Assembly: GCA_033398695.1 (NCBI GenBank)
Contig: CM065801.1
Location: forward strand, 9,176,001 to 9,240,000
DNA: 64,000 nt
From: Orobanche coerulescens
Lineage: Eukaryota; Streptophyta; Magnoliopsida; Lamiales; Orobanchaceae
Reading direction: 5' to 3'
Under the pieces are notes generated by a model, which did not search any database, was not told where the DNA came from, and saw only the letters and a list, made by a program, of their open reading frames with translations. The position numbers and the translations under genes are program-made. Numbering within the stretch: the stretch's first letter is position 1; each line of letters opens with the position of its first letter. This document shows positions 1 through 12,800 of the stretch, piece after piece.

Positions 1-1651
1 AAGAGGCGATCGCCCTAGACGCCGATCGCTCGGTACTTGGTCTTGATCTGGCATCTTCGTTTGGCAAGCTTGCCTTAGCTCATTTGACACTGATGTTGGT
101 CGGTCGGCCCTTGTGCCGATCATCGCTGTGGCATATTAATCGCCGCACAACAACCAACAATCTGAACTCATACCTTCAATTCAATCTCGTAATCCGGTGA
201 TCTCAATAACAATTGATTCGAGCACGAAGCAAGTTTAATCAACGTATTCAATTCCGAATTCAAACTTAAATTCAACGTGATATGATTATCCCTTGTTTAT
301 CAATCTCATGCCAAACTACACTTAGGATCATTCGATTCATATGAACACATAACCTCAAGGAAAGATAATGTTTTTGTCAAATTCATAATCACGATTTGTA
401 TATCCTCAAGACCATACGGAAGATCAAATCACTATTCACATAACTTGTCCCTTAACATCCATAATCATCATCACTTGTTCTAAATATCAACATTCCATGT
501 TCATATCTAAAACATAAACACTTGAAACATATACTCATCATAATCATCATCTTCTTCAATATACACCTCATATATCATCAAGAAGTATAACCATAATACC
601 ATAACCATCATCATACGAGGAAGACATCAACAACAACATCAAAATCCGAAATAGAAGGGAGGGATTATCCGACATACCTCTTGAAGATGAATAATACCAT
701 CAAACACTTCAAAAATCATTAACATCTTCATATCCAAGCCTCAAATCTATGCTCCAAAGCTCATAACCAAGTTAAAAGTGTCTAAAACACACTTGGAAGT
801 GAAGAAGGACGGATATGGAGAGGAACATCTCTTTGGTTCGTGAGGAAATGAAAGTCCACACTTCATTTTATAAATTGCATTGTTCATTACATACGTTATC
901 ACTCAACGTTAACGCACGTAATGCTCTCTAGCGTACGCTACACATCTAACATAGCGTACGTAACATCATTCCAGAACTCACTGACCTGTTTCGTTCACTT
1001 GCTTACGTACGTAATCCTTTCTCCGTGCGTACGTAATATATCCGTTGACTTGCTACAGTAACTTACCCTCACGAGCGTCGTAATACACCCTGCATAGCGT
1101 ACGTAATGCTCGAGGTTGACTCGCCTGTGCACATCCGCGCCGAAAGCTGCTGACACCGGGCCCCACAGCCGACCACAACTCGATCCTGTCCGATTCCCCT
1201 TGTTATGTACGTAATGCCTTCCGCATAACGTACGTAAAACATGTAATTTAATGTACGTTAGTCCTTAATGCTAGCATACGTAATGACCTTCTATATTTGG
1301 CCAAAATCCAACTGTTCCTGTCCGTCTCGACATACTGGATACGAACATACGGCATACTGAATACATGTGCTCATTCGGATGACATTCTCATACGATACAT
1401 CTGATGCACGATATCCTCAAATACAACTGTCGACCAAGTACGACAATCGTACAAATACTTATACAGTATATCCGACATCCAAAAACATATCAAGTATGTA
1501 ATATCATAGAATTAAATAACCTCGATAGACATCACAAGCACATTGTCACGATTCCCAAAATTATCCACCCATCCTGTGTCGGTCCCACGCTGTACAGTAC
1601 AACTCGGATAAAATAATGCGAAGAATCGTAGCGAAATTCTAGGATATTACA
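1..1651 (-). mobile_element. Ty3/gypsy LTR fragment, cut by the window start
   Basis: The plus strand ends in GGATATTACA at 1651, so on the minus strand the LTR begins TGTAATATCC, like the three LTRs at 3649-18909. The layout also matches: a TATA-like stretch near 868-878 is flanked on its upstream (higher-coordinate) side by a dense field of GCGTACGTAA-type motifs. The body is only distantly similar to the other LTRs, so this is a related but different family. The chromovirus-type sequence that borders the other LTRs is absent after 1651, so this is a solo LTR or a truncated element. The left end and target duplication lie outside the window. Confidence 0.7.
880..1295. repeat. Array of ACGTACGTAA palindromic motifs in LTR U3
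   Basis: About a dozen near-palindromic motifs (GCGTACGTAA, ACGTACGTAAT, TAGCGTACGCTA) recur every 20-50 bases. They occupy the position upstream of the minus-strand TATA that is filled by GCGTGCGCTAA motifs in the 3.6-kb LTRs. A role as enhancer or protein-binding sites is inference. Confidence 0.7.
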
Positions 1652-2044
1652 GTGGACATTCAAATGTTTGTTGTTTGCGACATGAAACATCAAACACGGA
1701 CCATTAGTGATTTGGTTCATAGACTCATGTAGTGATTTGGGATGAAATAATGTAATTTATAAGATGTTAAGATCGAGATAACTAACATGCAATAAGTGGT
1801 TTTTATACTATGCAACAATAATAACTTATTCAAGATTAATCTTCATTTAATCTATTTTATTTGCATGAATGTTAAAATGTGTCCATGATTAATTGTAACA
1901 ACTTAATTAAAGGAACATACGAACAAGAAAAGAATACTGACATAGTTGTTAATAAGCATGGTCCCATCCTTTCTCATGTGATTCGGTGTAATTTTTTAGC
2001 TAATTTAAGTTTGCAAATATTAATTTTTGATATAATTAATAACT
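1652..2044. other. AT-rich spacer, no gene seen
   Basis: AT-rich sequence between the LTR fragment and the copia-like element. No ORF of substance or recognisable repeat was seen. Its last five bases, TAACT (2040-2044), are the left copy of the outer element's target duplication. Confidence 0.6.
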
Positions 2045-2260
2045 TGTTATAATAAGCCTTGAAAGTGACATTTCAATTACCCTTTTGTTTTTATATAGTG
2101 TGAATGACTATTATACCCCTGATGTAAATATGTAATTACGATTGTGCCATCTGAAGTTTTCCTATAAATAGGACTTCAATTATTAATGAAAAACATACCT
2201 GAGAATCATTCTCTAAATTCTCTCCCTATTCTCTCTCTATAATATTTCGATTTTACAACA
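2045..2260 (+). repeat. 5' LTR of the copia-like element
   Basis: 216 bp, TG...CA ends. TATAAATA at 2163-2170 is a clear TATA box. The sequence is nearly the same as 23350-23562; the main differences are around 2148-2160 and single substitutions. Confidence 0.9.
2163..2170 (+). promoter_or_regulatory. TATA box of the copia-like 5' LTR
   Basis: TATAAATA lies about 90 bases before the LTR end, as expected for a short plant LTR promoter. It is conserved in the 3' LTR at 23465-23472. Confidence 0.7.
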
Positions 2261-2280
2261 CGTTATCAGCACGACTCTAA
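2261..2280 (+). other. Primer-binding-site-like sequence
   Basis: CGTTATCAGCACGACTC follows the 5' LTR directly, where a tRNA primer would anneal. It shares only TATCAG with the usual initiator-Met site TGGTATCAGAGC, so the primer tRNA is unknown. Confidence 0.5.
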
Positions 2281-2468
2281 CCAAATGAGTAATATGACGA
2301 GAGTATGCTCTACAGTTGCATCTTATAGATGATCCTCTGTATCAGAAATCCAATTATTACAAAATCACGGATCTCTCTCTCACCTTCATGTCATTTGACT
2401 CTATATAATTTTCTGTTTATGAGACAAGGAAGACACACCAATATGTTTCTGCATCTACACACATAAAA

Positions 2469-2947
2469 ATGCTGAATTGCTTGCAAAGCTGGCCCGAACC
2501 CGTTATTCGGGTCCAACAATTATCTGACAGCGGGATAAGGGTCATCCCGGACCGATACGTGAAGAAGCCTTCGGACCGGCCGAGCTTGTTCGAGCCCGCT
2601 GCCGCCGACCCACTCGATATTCCAATCGTCGACATGCGGGGACTGTTCTCCGACGACGCCAATCTACGATGGAGGACCGCCTCGACGATCGACGGCGCGT
2701 GCCGCGAGTGGGGGTTCTTCCAGGTGGTGAACCACGGGGTGAGCCACGAGCTGATGGCTTGCACGCGCGAGGCGTGGCGCGAGTTCTTTCGGCTGCCGCT
2801 GGAGAGTGGAGACCAAGCAAGAATACGTGAACTCGCCCAGCACGTATGAAGGCTACGGTAGCCGGCTCGACGTGGAGGAAGGAATATCCCTGGATTGGAG
2901 CGATTACTTTTTCCTTCATTATCTTCCTCTGAGCGATTACAGGTATT
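2469..2947 (+). pseudogene. 2-oxoglutarate/Fe(II) dioxygenase N-terminal fragment, JOX-like
   Basis: The ATG at 2469 opens a GC-rich stretch encoding the N-terminal domain of a 2OG/Fe(II) dioxygenase. WPEPVIRVQ, IPDRYVKKP, IPIVDM and EWGFFQVVNHGV are in order, followed by STYEGYGSRL and LDWSDYFFLHYLP. That order matches the jasmonate-induced oxygenase group, whose members hydroxylate and inactivate jasmonic acid. One extra base near 2812 shifts the frame: residues up to about 115 are in one frame and QEYVNSPSTYEGYG is in the next. Coding similarity stops near 2947, where AG/GTATTT could be a retained splice donor. The catalytic HxD...H and RxS parts are absent, so it cannot work as an enzyme. 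It lies wholly inside the retrotransposon LTRs, so it was captured. JOX is the best guess; another dioxygenase of the same clade is possible. Confidence 0.82.
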
Positions 2948-3648
2948 TTTTTTATGTAAGTCAACGTGCGTTCAGGGATGACAACAAAAACAGAAAAAAA
3001 AGTTGTTGGAACAATAAAAAAAAAAGGAAAAAAAAGAGAGAACAAAAGTAAGTCACGGGAGAAAGAAAAGAAAAAAAAACAAAACCAATTTGCCTTGGGT
3101 CACGTAAAATAAAAAAAATATAAAAGAATTAAATATTCTTATAATATGTTAAATTATAAATCTAATTTTTCTTATATATAAGATATATATGATATCAGAA
3201 ATAATTTTTCTTGATACCATCGTGATCCATTTTACGAGAGCTTCAATTTGACACTAATATTGATATGAGTGTTAACTCTTTTCGTATGTGTTATTATTAA
3301 TTTATTAAAATAGACGAATTAATATCCAACTCCGGAAATCGCAAAGAGTTATACATATCATTACACTTGCTATTAACGGCAGTCGATATTTTGACCTATA
3401 CCTTGACGATGACTATTTTGCGGAATTGATTGGACGATCCTGCTCTGGTAGAAGCAGTTAATTATTTTGGAATTTAAATTATGTCTCTTACTTATCTGAA
3501 AGTGGTGGTTGAAAACCACATATTTATTGCGTTTATTTTATATAATTATAATACCTCCTATGTGATGAGTTCAATTATCACAAGACGGATGGTTTTACAT
3601 GTACGCAATTTATATATTATATATATAACCATCGTAGTTGGTTATACC
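2948..3648. other. A-rich and AT-rich internal part of the copia-like element
   Basis: No convincing gene. 2990-3130 is purine/A-rich. 3440-3457 forms CTGCT...AGCAG, a single member of the hairpin family found at 18933-19155 beyond the nested insertion. The gypsy insertion point is after 3648. Confidence 0.6.
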
Positions 3649-4610
3649 TGTAACACCCCCAGATTTAACCGGAAATATTACAGCGCCGTGGGCCCCGAGA
3701 TGGAACCCACAAGGCTAAAAGAAATTTTCGCAAACATTTACAAATGCCCAAGAGGCCAACGACGGTACTATCTTTAAAAATTCACAAAGACTTATAAAAT
3801 CCATTTATCAAAAACCGTCGTAAAAACTCATTTAAAATCGCAAGGCCAAACAGCCGACACTCAAAAGTTTAGAAAACGATTTCCAAGGTAACCTCAGTTA
3901 CTAGATACCAAAAGAGCATTTCAAAATACTCACGCAGCGGAAAAAGACCAACCATGAAGATACTCTAGCAGCGGAATACAAGAACCCGATCAAGAAACTC
4001 AATGCACACAACATGTCCTAGCCGGTATCCTCAGGGAAGCTCATCTCTTCACGACCGCTACAAGCTCGATACTCGAGAACCTAAAAGAAATCCCACGACG
4101 GGTCGGCCATAATATCCGACAATGATATCAATCACATCACATCAATAATACATACCAATGAGAATACGAATAAGAATACGACCCATGTAATCTTACCGCC
4201 ATAACTTTACTTACTCAAGTAATTCTCATCAGAATAACCATTATCACATTTTACATCCTGTACTCGATTAACCAATAAACTCGAACATAATATCTGTATT
4301 GTACCTCAAACAATACTCAAGATCCTCAAACTATCATAACCAACTCACGATACGGAAATCTACCATTTCGACCAATACGATCCATCGAATAATATCATCA
4401 AATCCCAAGGCGATAACAGATTGTCCACCAAAGACAAGACCAAAGCAAATATGGAACATACCTCGAGATATGATGTGCCACGATAATCATATCACTAATC
4501 CGAGGATCGAACAATGCAATACGGATAAGGTCTAACATAAGGCCTACAAATGCATACTCATATGACCGCGTCAATATGATCATAACAATAACAATCATGT
4601 ATACTCAATG

Positions 4611-4920
4611 GAAATCCGACGATCCAGCCCTCGGGATAGATCCCACGATGATCCTACGGATCAACACGAGGTGGATAACCAACAATATACATATGCACAA
4701 CAACACATGATAAAATCAATGATGCGAATTCACAAGATTCCATCAACACAATCTTGGTAATCCAGCGATCCAGCGCCTCGGCATAGATCCCCATGATGAT
4801 CCCGTCGAACCAACGCATGGTGGAAAACACATCCCAGCGATCAGCGCCTCGGCATAGATCCCCATGATGATCTCGTCGAACCAACGCATGTTGGACATTC
4901 GATCCAGCGCCCTCAGCATG
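4611..4920. repeat. Short tandem repeats in LTR-A
   Basis: Units of about 64-75 bp share GATCCAGCGCC...CATAGATCCCCATGATGATC...AACCAACGCATG, about four copies. The same block occurs at 10426-10740 and 16260-16570. It lies downstream of the LTR TATA. Function unknown. Confidence 0.75.
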
Positions 4921-6487
4921 GATCCTCTTAATCCCATCGGATTATTTACACAACATAAACAACACAATATGCATACACATATGCGAATCAACATGTTCAT
5001 CAACATGAACAACATAACATGCACGATAACATGACAATTTACTAGGGCGACTCCATGTTCAACAACATGAAAGAAAATGTACGAGACCAAAATAAATAAC
5101 ACTAAACCATAACCGATATGGAATACTTGCCCCGAGTCCTTCCGGGAGCAACCTCGATGTCGATCATCACCGACGATTATCCTCAATGCTCGGCGATCCA
5201 AGCGTACGATGAACTATAGATACTCATATCCTCGTCTTTACCATAATGTAACCTAGATATTCGAACATACCAATAAGCGAGATAAAGCATATACATTATG
5301 ATTTACCTCCCGAGAATCGAAAGAGCGATATGCGATCCGAATACCCAAAGTTCACAATAATAATCATCGCCATATGCATTATAAGCGAAATGAAAGCGAA
5401 ACCATTCATTAAATATTATATTATAAGCGAGCAAGTAATAACGCCTCGATACCGATACGATGATGATGAAGCCGCTACGGTCATAATGCCTTTGTCTACG
5501 AGCTCCTCGGTCCGATCAAAAGCAATACAATGGATATACTCGAACACGACCGCAATATCCGGTTATAATCACCGATCAATAGTCTCAACCTATCGAAGAA
5601 ATCAAATAGCACATATCCGATAACAATCAACAAGCGATAAAACTAACCAATCGAACTCAGCGGTTCAACACAACCTCGAATAAACACGGTCGGAACCAAC
5701 CAAGTCAAACCATCACGAATTCATAATCAAAACACAAAAATCTTGCCTTTATGCCTACTTAGCGCACGTTAACGCATAACGTGGCGTGCGCTAAGTTGTC
5801 CGTTAGCGTGCGCTAGCGGTAAGCTTAGCGTACGCTAATCTTGTCTGATGGCATGGATTCCAAACATCGACTCACATCTTGCGACTACGAAACCGAATGA
5901 AGGAAGACATAAATCTCCATATCTCTTGAAGATAAACGACCACATAATTATCACCATGATCATGTCAATGTCCATATATCAATAACAACATCAACAATCA
6001 AACCAACTTGATAACAAGGATCGTATCATGCTAAATCTGGAATTCAACCTAGTATCATGATTCATCTCATCTATATCAACCAATATAATTACCAAGATTC
6101 AGAAATCCTTCTTAGATCGGGTTAAATGAATCAACATCCTTATGGTATGAAGAATCTTAACTAACGTCAAAACTCTTATCAAAATTCCATTGAACATCAT
6201 CATATGATTATCGACATGCTCCTTGCATGAAATCATCGAAAAAGCGAACCACTAACGAAGGAATACGAAGATTACTGGTTTAGATGAACCAAAAAGAAGA
6301 ACACTAGAACTCCATCCAAAGAATCATGAACAACTTGAAGAACAAGGCTTGAATCCAAGCTCTTAATCTAATGTTGTTAAAGATTATCATCTCACGGTGT
6401 TTGGGAACCTCCAGAACCTCCCAAAGCTCTCTCTATCGACTGAAGGAGAAAGAATGGACTAAATGCATCTCAAAACCCGTCTGTCCC

Positions 6488-6499
6488 CTTTTTATAAAG
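6488..6499 (-). promoter_or_regulatory. TATA box of LTR-A
   Basis: Minus strand reads CTTTATAAAAAGGGG, a good plant TATA box. It divides the LTR into about 0.75 kb of U3 and 2.85 kb of transcribed LTR. It is conserved in LTR-B and LTR-C. Confidence 0.7.
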
Positions 6500-6507
6500 T
6501 ATATTAC

Positions 6508-7000
6508 TAGCGTGCGCTAAACCTTATGTTTAGCGTGCGCAATAGCCTTAGCGTGCGCTACCTGACTTTGTTAGCGTGCGCTATCGAAGCCCAGAGGCTA
6601 CTGCCTTGCTTCGTAAACTAGCTTACGTACGTAATGCCCATGCATTAACGTACGTAAAACATCCTGCTTAGCGTACGCAAGTCATTTACCTTTAGCGTGC
6701 GCTAATACGATTGACTTGCTGATCTACACCTACCACGAAGATGCTCGTGACCCCAGCGAAAGCAACCAATAAAGCCAAGATTCCTGTTGGCCGATATACG
6801 ATTAGCGTCGCTAATCAACATGCATTAACGTGCGCTAACACTACATTACAACATCCGTTGACTTATCGAGCGTCGCGAAAGTGGCACGGTCACGCGTAGA
6901 TTCCTTCCGTCGGTTGCATTAGCGTGCGTTATCTTATATCGTAGCGTCGCTAAACACCTGCGATAGCGTGCGCTACTCATGATTATTAGCGTGCGCTAAT
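6508..7000. repeat. U3 palindromic motif array, LTR-A
   Basis: About 15 copies of TTAGCGTGCGCTAA or variants (ACGTACGTAA, GCGTCGCTAA) lie within 0.5 kb immediately upstream of the minus-strand TATA. The consensus is an inverted repeat, TTAGCG/CGCTAA around two central bases. Confidence 0.82.
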
Positions 7001-7250
7001 AGTGTTACACTTAGCGATTGATTATTCTTGTCAGCGTCTCGACATATCAAAAGCGAACATAAGACACACCGAACACAAACACTTGAATCGATAATATTCT
7101 TAAATACAATTGTCGACCAAATACAACAATTATACAATCGACATCTCGGTCCTTCATTATTTTATCCATCTTATGCTGATTCCACATTTGTACAACATAA
7201 CTCGGATAAAATAATATTAAACATCGATAGTAGAAATTTCGGATATTACA

Positions 7251-9478
7251 TTCTACACCACTTAAAATAAGTTTCGTCCTCGAAACTTGCAATCCGTCAT
7301 AAAACAAACAAACATACCGTTCAACCCAAAATATCCCAAAACCATCACGACAATGATCAATCATCATCACTATTGAATAACCACAACGACATACTTACCG
7401 ATGCGCAAAGTCGAGGATCTCTGAGATACTAGCTAGTGACCTCACCGTAAAGTCTCAATACACTTTACAATCACAATTCCTTGAGTCTCAACAAAATATA
7501 TCACCTTCGGATGAAGCAATCTACCCGAATCAAATTACATGCTTTGATTCCATAATCAAGTCCCGATTAGATAAAATGAATAATACACAATACATCTGCG
7601 AAACAAGCGCCCAAAACAACGTCGAATCCCGAAACATTGACACAAAATCCGAACGCTCAGATGATCACCAACAATGATCAACAATCAACCGAATTTATCA
7701 TCGACATGATAAATTCCAATATGACCTACCAGAGGTCAAAACACAATCGAGAATATCATCAACGTGATCAACACAGAACCACATAAACAAATATACGAAA
7801 GAATAACATTCTCAAAATGACACACCAATCACATACAGTGTATCTCAATAAACATACCCGACTGGTGAGCATATCCCTCGGCGTACGAACAACCAATCAC
7901 AACCCGTCGAACATATAAAAATTATACATGGAGTGGGAACAACCAATCGATACTCAAAACAACCAGCATGAGGTCAACAACCCCAAATCTGCACTTACAA
8001 AGAAATCATTCGAAGATCACTATGGTAAAGTCGAGCTACTACCATACCAAAGTTCGGATCTCTATTCATCGTACCATAGGAATGTCATAACCAGTTCATG
8101 AGTCACACTCGCAACTTCACTATGTTATGTACTATGCACCAAATGCGTATGTATATCAATCATACTTTCAAAACCAGTTTGAAATCATATAGTCTCGTCA
8201 AGAAGACAAATTTTTCGAAAATTCTTTCAAGAGTTTGAAAACTCAAAACATAAATTTTCGTAAGACCACGAAATCAATTTTAAAAATTAAATCGGCTCAC
8301 TGGTGCCAAGTTCTCGAGCAAAATTCTTTTCGAATATGCACGATTAAATAAAATGGAATTTATGCAAATGCTTGTGCATATCCATACTCCTGTATACCAC
8401 TTGACTCGTCACCAATATCATTTGATATTCCATCGGAAAACCACACGATAGAGTTCAAAATCTCAAATATAAACTCGACTAAAAACTCCTTTCCACATAT
8501 GACTCATAGCGTCAGTCATTAACCCATCTGGATCACCTTAAATATGATATGACAAAATATTGAAGCGAATCAATACGAAAGACTTCCCGAGAAGTTTCAT
8601 TTGAACAAGTAAACCAAAGCCTCGAAAGGCGGAAATAACATAAGTAAGCGATTGGTAAAGTGTTTCTGAGATCTCGGGAGTTTTAGAAAACAAGAAAAAA
8701 AAACCTTTTGAAACATTAGGGTCTCGGCCGTATCTCGTTCCACATTAGAAGAATTTTAAAAAGTAGAAAACTCTTTTCGGACTCCAAGTCTGAGTTACAA
8801 AACTATTTCAAAATCTATTGGGTCTCGGCCCAAAATCATTTTAGTAAAACATCAGTAAAACATTCGTTTTGAAAAGTATCGTTTTCAAATGCTCAAAAGC
8901 GATTTCATATATCACAAAATGAATTTACATGCTACATGTTCTTCTCAACCATGCACAATATTTCTCCCCAAATGCACAATTCCATTCCAAAATCTAACCA
9001 ACATCTTGATTTCCAAAATCATAGTTTCTCAAGATCATCAATCTGTCCCACTCGACATCTCATCTTGTAGCATGATATCTGCTGAATCTCAAAACATATC
9101 AACTTAGACGGCAATAAATCTCAATGAAATTCAAAATCGAATACTTACGGATCGTGAAGCGATTCCCGTGATCTTGGCACATGTCTCGACTCTAGAAAAT
9201 ACTCGACATGGATATTTTCAAAACACACGTTTGCCGAATCGGTTCGACTCAAGAACACAATACATCTCATTCCAAAGAATCTCGTTAATGCCATTTGGAA
9301 AAGTTATAACAAGCCCGATGCGATCTTGGCAAATCACATCACGCACAAGCACGAGCGAACAATAAAAACTCACGGCTCTAATATTCGTCAATCGACAACT
9401 CGAATGACGCGACAAAAACATGACCTGACTCGACCCAAATGCCTAGGTTTTCTCAACCTAAGCTCGATACCATATTAC
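7251..9478 (-). other. Internal region 1 of the gypsy array
   Basis: 2228 bp with no recognisable gag or pol. The left end, next to LTR-A, carries on the minus strand CGAGGACGAAACTTATTTTAA and a weak purine tract AAGTGGTGTAGAA that would prime plus-strand synthesis. The right end carries the damaged primer site. Short ORFs here look accidental. Confidence 0.75.
9462..9472 (-). other. Primer-binding site with one base missing
   Basis: Plus-strand GCTCGATACCA corresponds to GCTCTGATACCA in internal region 2, so the initiator-Met tRNA complement TGGTATCAGAGC has lost one base at a CTG. This could be a real deletion or a sequence error. Confidence 0.75.
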
Positions 9479-10425
9479 GTAACACCCAGTTTAAGGAAAT
9501 ATTACAGTATTGTGGGCCAGAGATGGCACCACAAGGCTAAAGAAATTTTCGCAAACATTTACAAATGCCCGAGGCCAACGGTACTATCTTTAAAAATTCA
9601 CAAAGACTTATAAAATCCATTTATCAAAAACCGTCGTAAAAACTCATTTAAAATCGCAAGGCCAAACAGTAGACACTCAAAAGTTTAGAAAACGATTTCC
9701 AAGGTAACCTCGGTTACTAGATACCAAAAGTGCATTTCAAAATACTCACGCGGCGGAAAAGACCAACCATGAAGATACTCTAGCGGCGGAATACAAGAAC
9801 CGATCAAGAAACTCAATGCACCTGACATGTCTAGCCGGTATCCTCAGGAAGCTCATCTCTTCACGACCGCTACAAGCTCGATACTCGAGAACCTAAAAAG
9901 AAATCCTGACGGGGTCGGCCATAATATCGACAATGATATCAATCACATCACATCAATAATACATACGATGAGAATACGGAATAAGAATACGACCCATGTA
10001 ATCTTACCGCCATAACTTTACTTACTCAAGTAATTCTCATCGAATAACCATTATCACATTTTACATCCATGTACTCGAATTACCAATAAACTCTAACAGA
10101 ATATAAGTAATGTACATCAAACAATACTCAAGATCCTCAAACTATCATAACCAACTCACGATACGGAAATCTACCATTTCGACCAATACGATCCATCGAA
10201 TAATATCATCAAATCCCGAGGCGATAACCGATTGTCCACAAAGACAAGACCAAAGCAAATATGGAACATACCTCGAGATATGATGTGCCACGATAATCAT
10301 ATCGATCTAATCGGGATCAGAACAATGCAATACGGATAAGGTCCTAACATAAGACCTACAAATGCATACTCATATGACCGCGTCAATATGATCATAACAA
10401 TAACAATCATGTATACTCAATGGAA

Positions 10426-10740
10426 ATCCGACGATCCAGCGCCCTCAGCATAGATCCACGATGATCCTACAGATCAACACGAGGTGGATAACCAACAATA
10501 TACATATGCACAACAACACATGATAAAATCAATGATGCGAATTCACAAGATTCCATCAACACAATACTGGTAATCCAATGATCCAGCGCCCTCAGCATAG
10601 ATCCCCATGATGATCCCGTCGAACCAACGCATGGTGGAAAACCTGTCCAACGATCCAGCGCCCTCAGCATAGATCCCCATGATGATCTCGTCGAACCAAC
10701 GCATGGTGGACATTCGATCCAGCGCCCTCAGCATGGATCC
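10426..10740. repeat. Short tandem repeats in LTR-B
   Basis: GATCCAGCGCCCTCAGCATAG starts units near 10433, 10579, 10652 and 10716. This is the equivalent of 4611-4920. Confidence 0.75.
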
Positions 10741-12283
10741 TCATAATCCCATCGGATTATTTACACAACATAAACAACACAATATGCATACACATATGCA
10801 AATCAACATGTTCATCAACATGAACAACATAACATGCACGATAACATGACAATTTACTAGGACGACTCCATGTTCAACAACATGAAAGAAAATGTACGAG
10901 ACCAAAATAAATAACACTAAACCATAACCAATATGGAATACTTGCCCCGAGTCGCCGGGAGCAACCTTGATGTCGATCATCAGCGATTATCCTCGATGCT
11001 CGGCGATCAAGCGTACGATGAACTATAGATACTCATATCCTCGTCTTTACCATAATGTAACCTAGATATTCGAACATACCAATAAGCGAGATAAAGCATA
11101 TACATTATGATTTACCTCCCAGAATCGAAAGAGCGATATGCGATCCGAATACCCAAAGTTCACAATAATAATCATCGTCATATGCATTATAAGCGAAATG
11201 GCGAAACCATTCATTAAATATTATAAGCGAGCAAGTAATAACTTGCCTCAAATCTGCGTCGATGATGATGAAGCCGCTACGGTCATAATGCCTTTGTCTA
11301 CGAGCTCCTCGATCCGATCAAAAGCAATACAATGGATATACTCGAACACGACCGCAATATCCGGTTATAATCACCGATCAATAGTCTCAACCTATCGAAG
11401 AAATCAAATAACACATATCCGATAACAATCAACAGCGATAAAACTAACAATCGAACTCAGCGGTTCAACACAACCTCGAATAAACACGGTCGAGAACCAA
11501 CCAAGTCAAACCATCACGAATTCATAATCAAAACACAAAAATCTTGCCTTTGCGCCTGCTTAGCGCACGTTAAGCGCATAACGTGGCGTGCGCTAAGTTG
11601 TCCGTTAGCGTGCGCTAGCGGTAAGCTTAGCGTGCGCTAATCTTTGTCTGATGGCATGGATTCCAAACATCGACTCACATCTTGCGACTACGAAACCGAA
11701 TGAAGGAAGACATAAATCTCCATATCTCTTGAAGATAAGCGACCACATAATTATCACCATGATCATGTCAATGTCCATATATCAATAACAACATCAACAA
11801 TCAAACCAACTTGATAACAAGGATCGTATCATGCTAAATCGGAATTCAACCTAGTATCATGATTCATCTCATCTATATCAACCAATATAATTACCAAGAT
11901 TGAAATCCTTCTTAGATCGGGTTAAATGAATCAACATCCTTATGGTATGAAGAATCTTAACTAACGTCGAAACTCTTATCAAAATTCCATTGAACATCAT
12001 CATATGATTATCGACATGCTCCTTGCATGAAATCATCGAAAAAGCGAACCACTAACGAAGGAATACGAAGATTACGGTTTAGATGAACCAAAAAGAAGAA
12101 CACTAGAACTCCATCAAAGAATCATGAACAACTTGAAGAACAAGGCTTGAATCGAGCTCTTAATCTAATGTTGTTAAAGATTATCATCTCACGGTGTTTG
12201 GGAACCTCCAGAACCTCCCAAAGCTCTCTCTATCGATGAAGGAGAAAGAATGGACTAAATGCATCTCAAAACCCGTCTGTCCC

Positions 12284-12295
12284 CTTTTTATAAAG
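12284..12295 (-). promoter_or_regulatory. TATA box of LTR-B
   Basis: Same CTTTATAAAAAGGGG core on the minus strand as in LTR-A. Confidence 0.7.
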
Positions 12296-12303
12296 TATAT
12301 TAC

Positions 12304-12800
12304 TAGCGTGCGCTAAACCTTATGTTTAGCGTGCGCAATAACCTTAGCGTGCGCTACGACTTTGTTAGCGTGCGCTATCGAAGCCCAGAGGCTCTGCCTT
12401 GCTTCGTAAACTAGCTTACGTGCGTAATGCCCATGCATTAACGTCGTAAAACATCTGCTTAGCGTCGCAAGTCATTTACCTTTAGCGTGCGCTAATACCG
12501 ATTGACTTGCTCTGATCTACACCTACCACGAAGATGCTCGTGACCCCACGGGCGAAAGCAACCAATAAAGCCAAGATTCCCTGTTGGCCGATATACGATT
12601 AGCGTGCGCTAATCAACATGCATTAACGTCGCTAACACTACATTACAACATCCGTTGACTTATCGAGCGTCGCGAAAGTGGCACGGTCCACGCGTAGATT
12701 CCTTCCGATCGGATTGCATTAGCGTGCGTTATCTTATATCTGTAGCGTCGCTAAAGCTGCACGATAGCGTGCGCTACTCATGATTATTAGCGTGCGCTTA
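12304..12800. repeat. U3 palindromic motif array, LTR-B
   Basis: Same field of TTAGCGTGCGCTAA-type motifs as in LTR-A. Several copies are shortened to GCGTCGCTAA or ACGTCGTAA. Confidence 0.82.

Larger units (their letters stand above)
3649..7250 (-). repeat. LTR-A of the gypsy array (3' LTR)
   Basis: Plus-strand TGTAACACCC...GGATATTACA, 3602 bp. It is the 3' LTR in minus-strand orientation. Minus-strand TATA is at about 6488-6499. The palindromic motif array lies at 6508-7000, a second small cluster at 5757-5840, and short tandem repeats at 4611-4920. Confidence 0.88.

Noticed and set aside
1404..1616. 70-codon ORF in the first LTR
   Set aside because: It lies in LTR sequence, has no domain, and is one of many chance ORFs.
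4743..5201. 152-codon minus-strand ORF in LTR-A
   Set aside because: It runs through the short tandem repeats; the matching frames in LTR-B and LTR-C are broken, so it is not conserved as protein.
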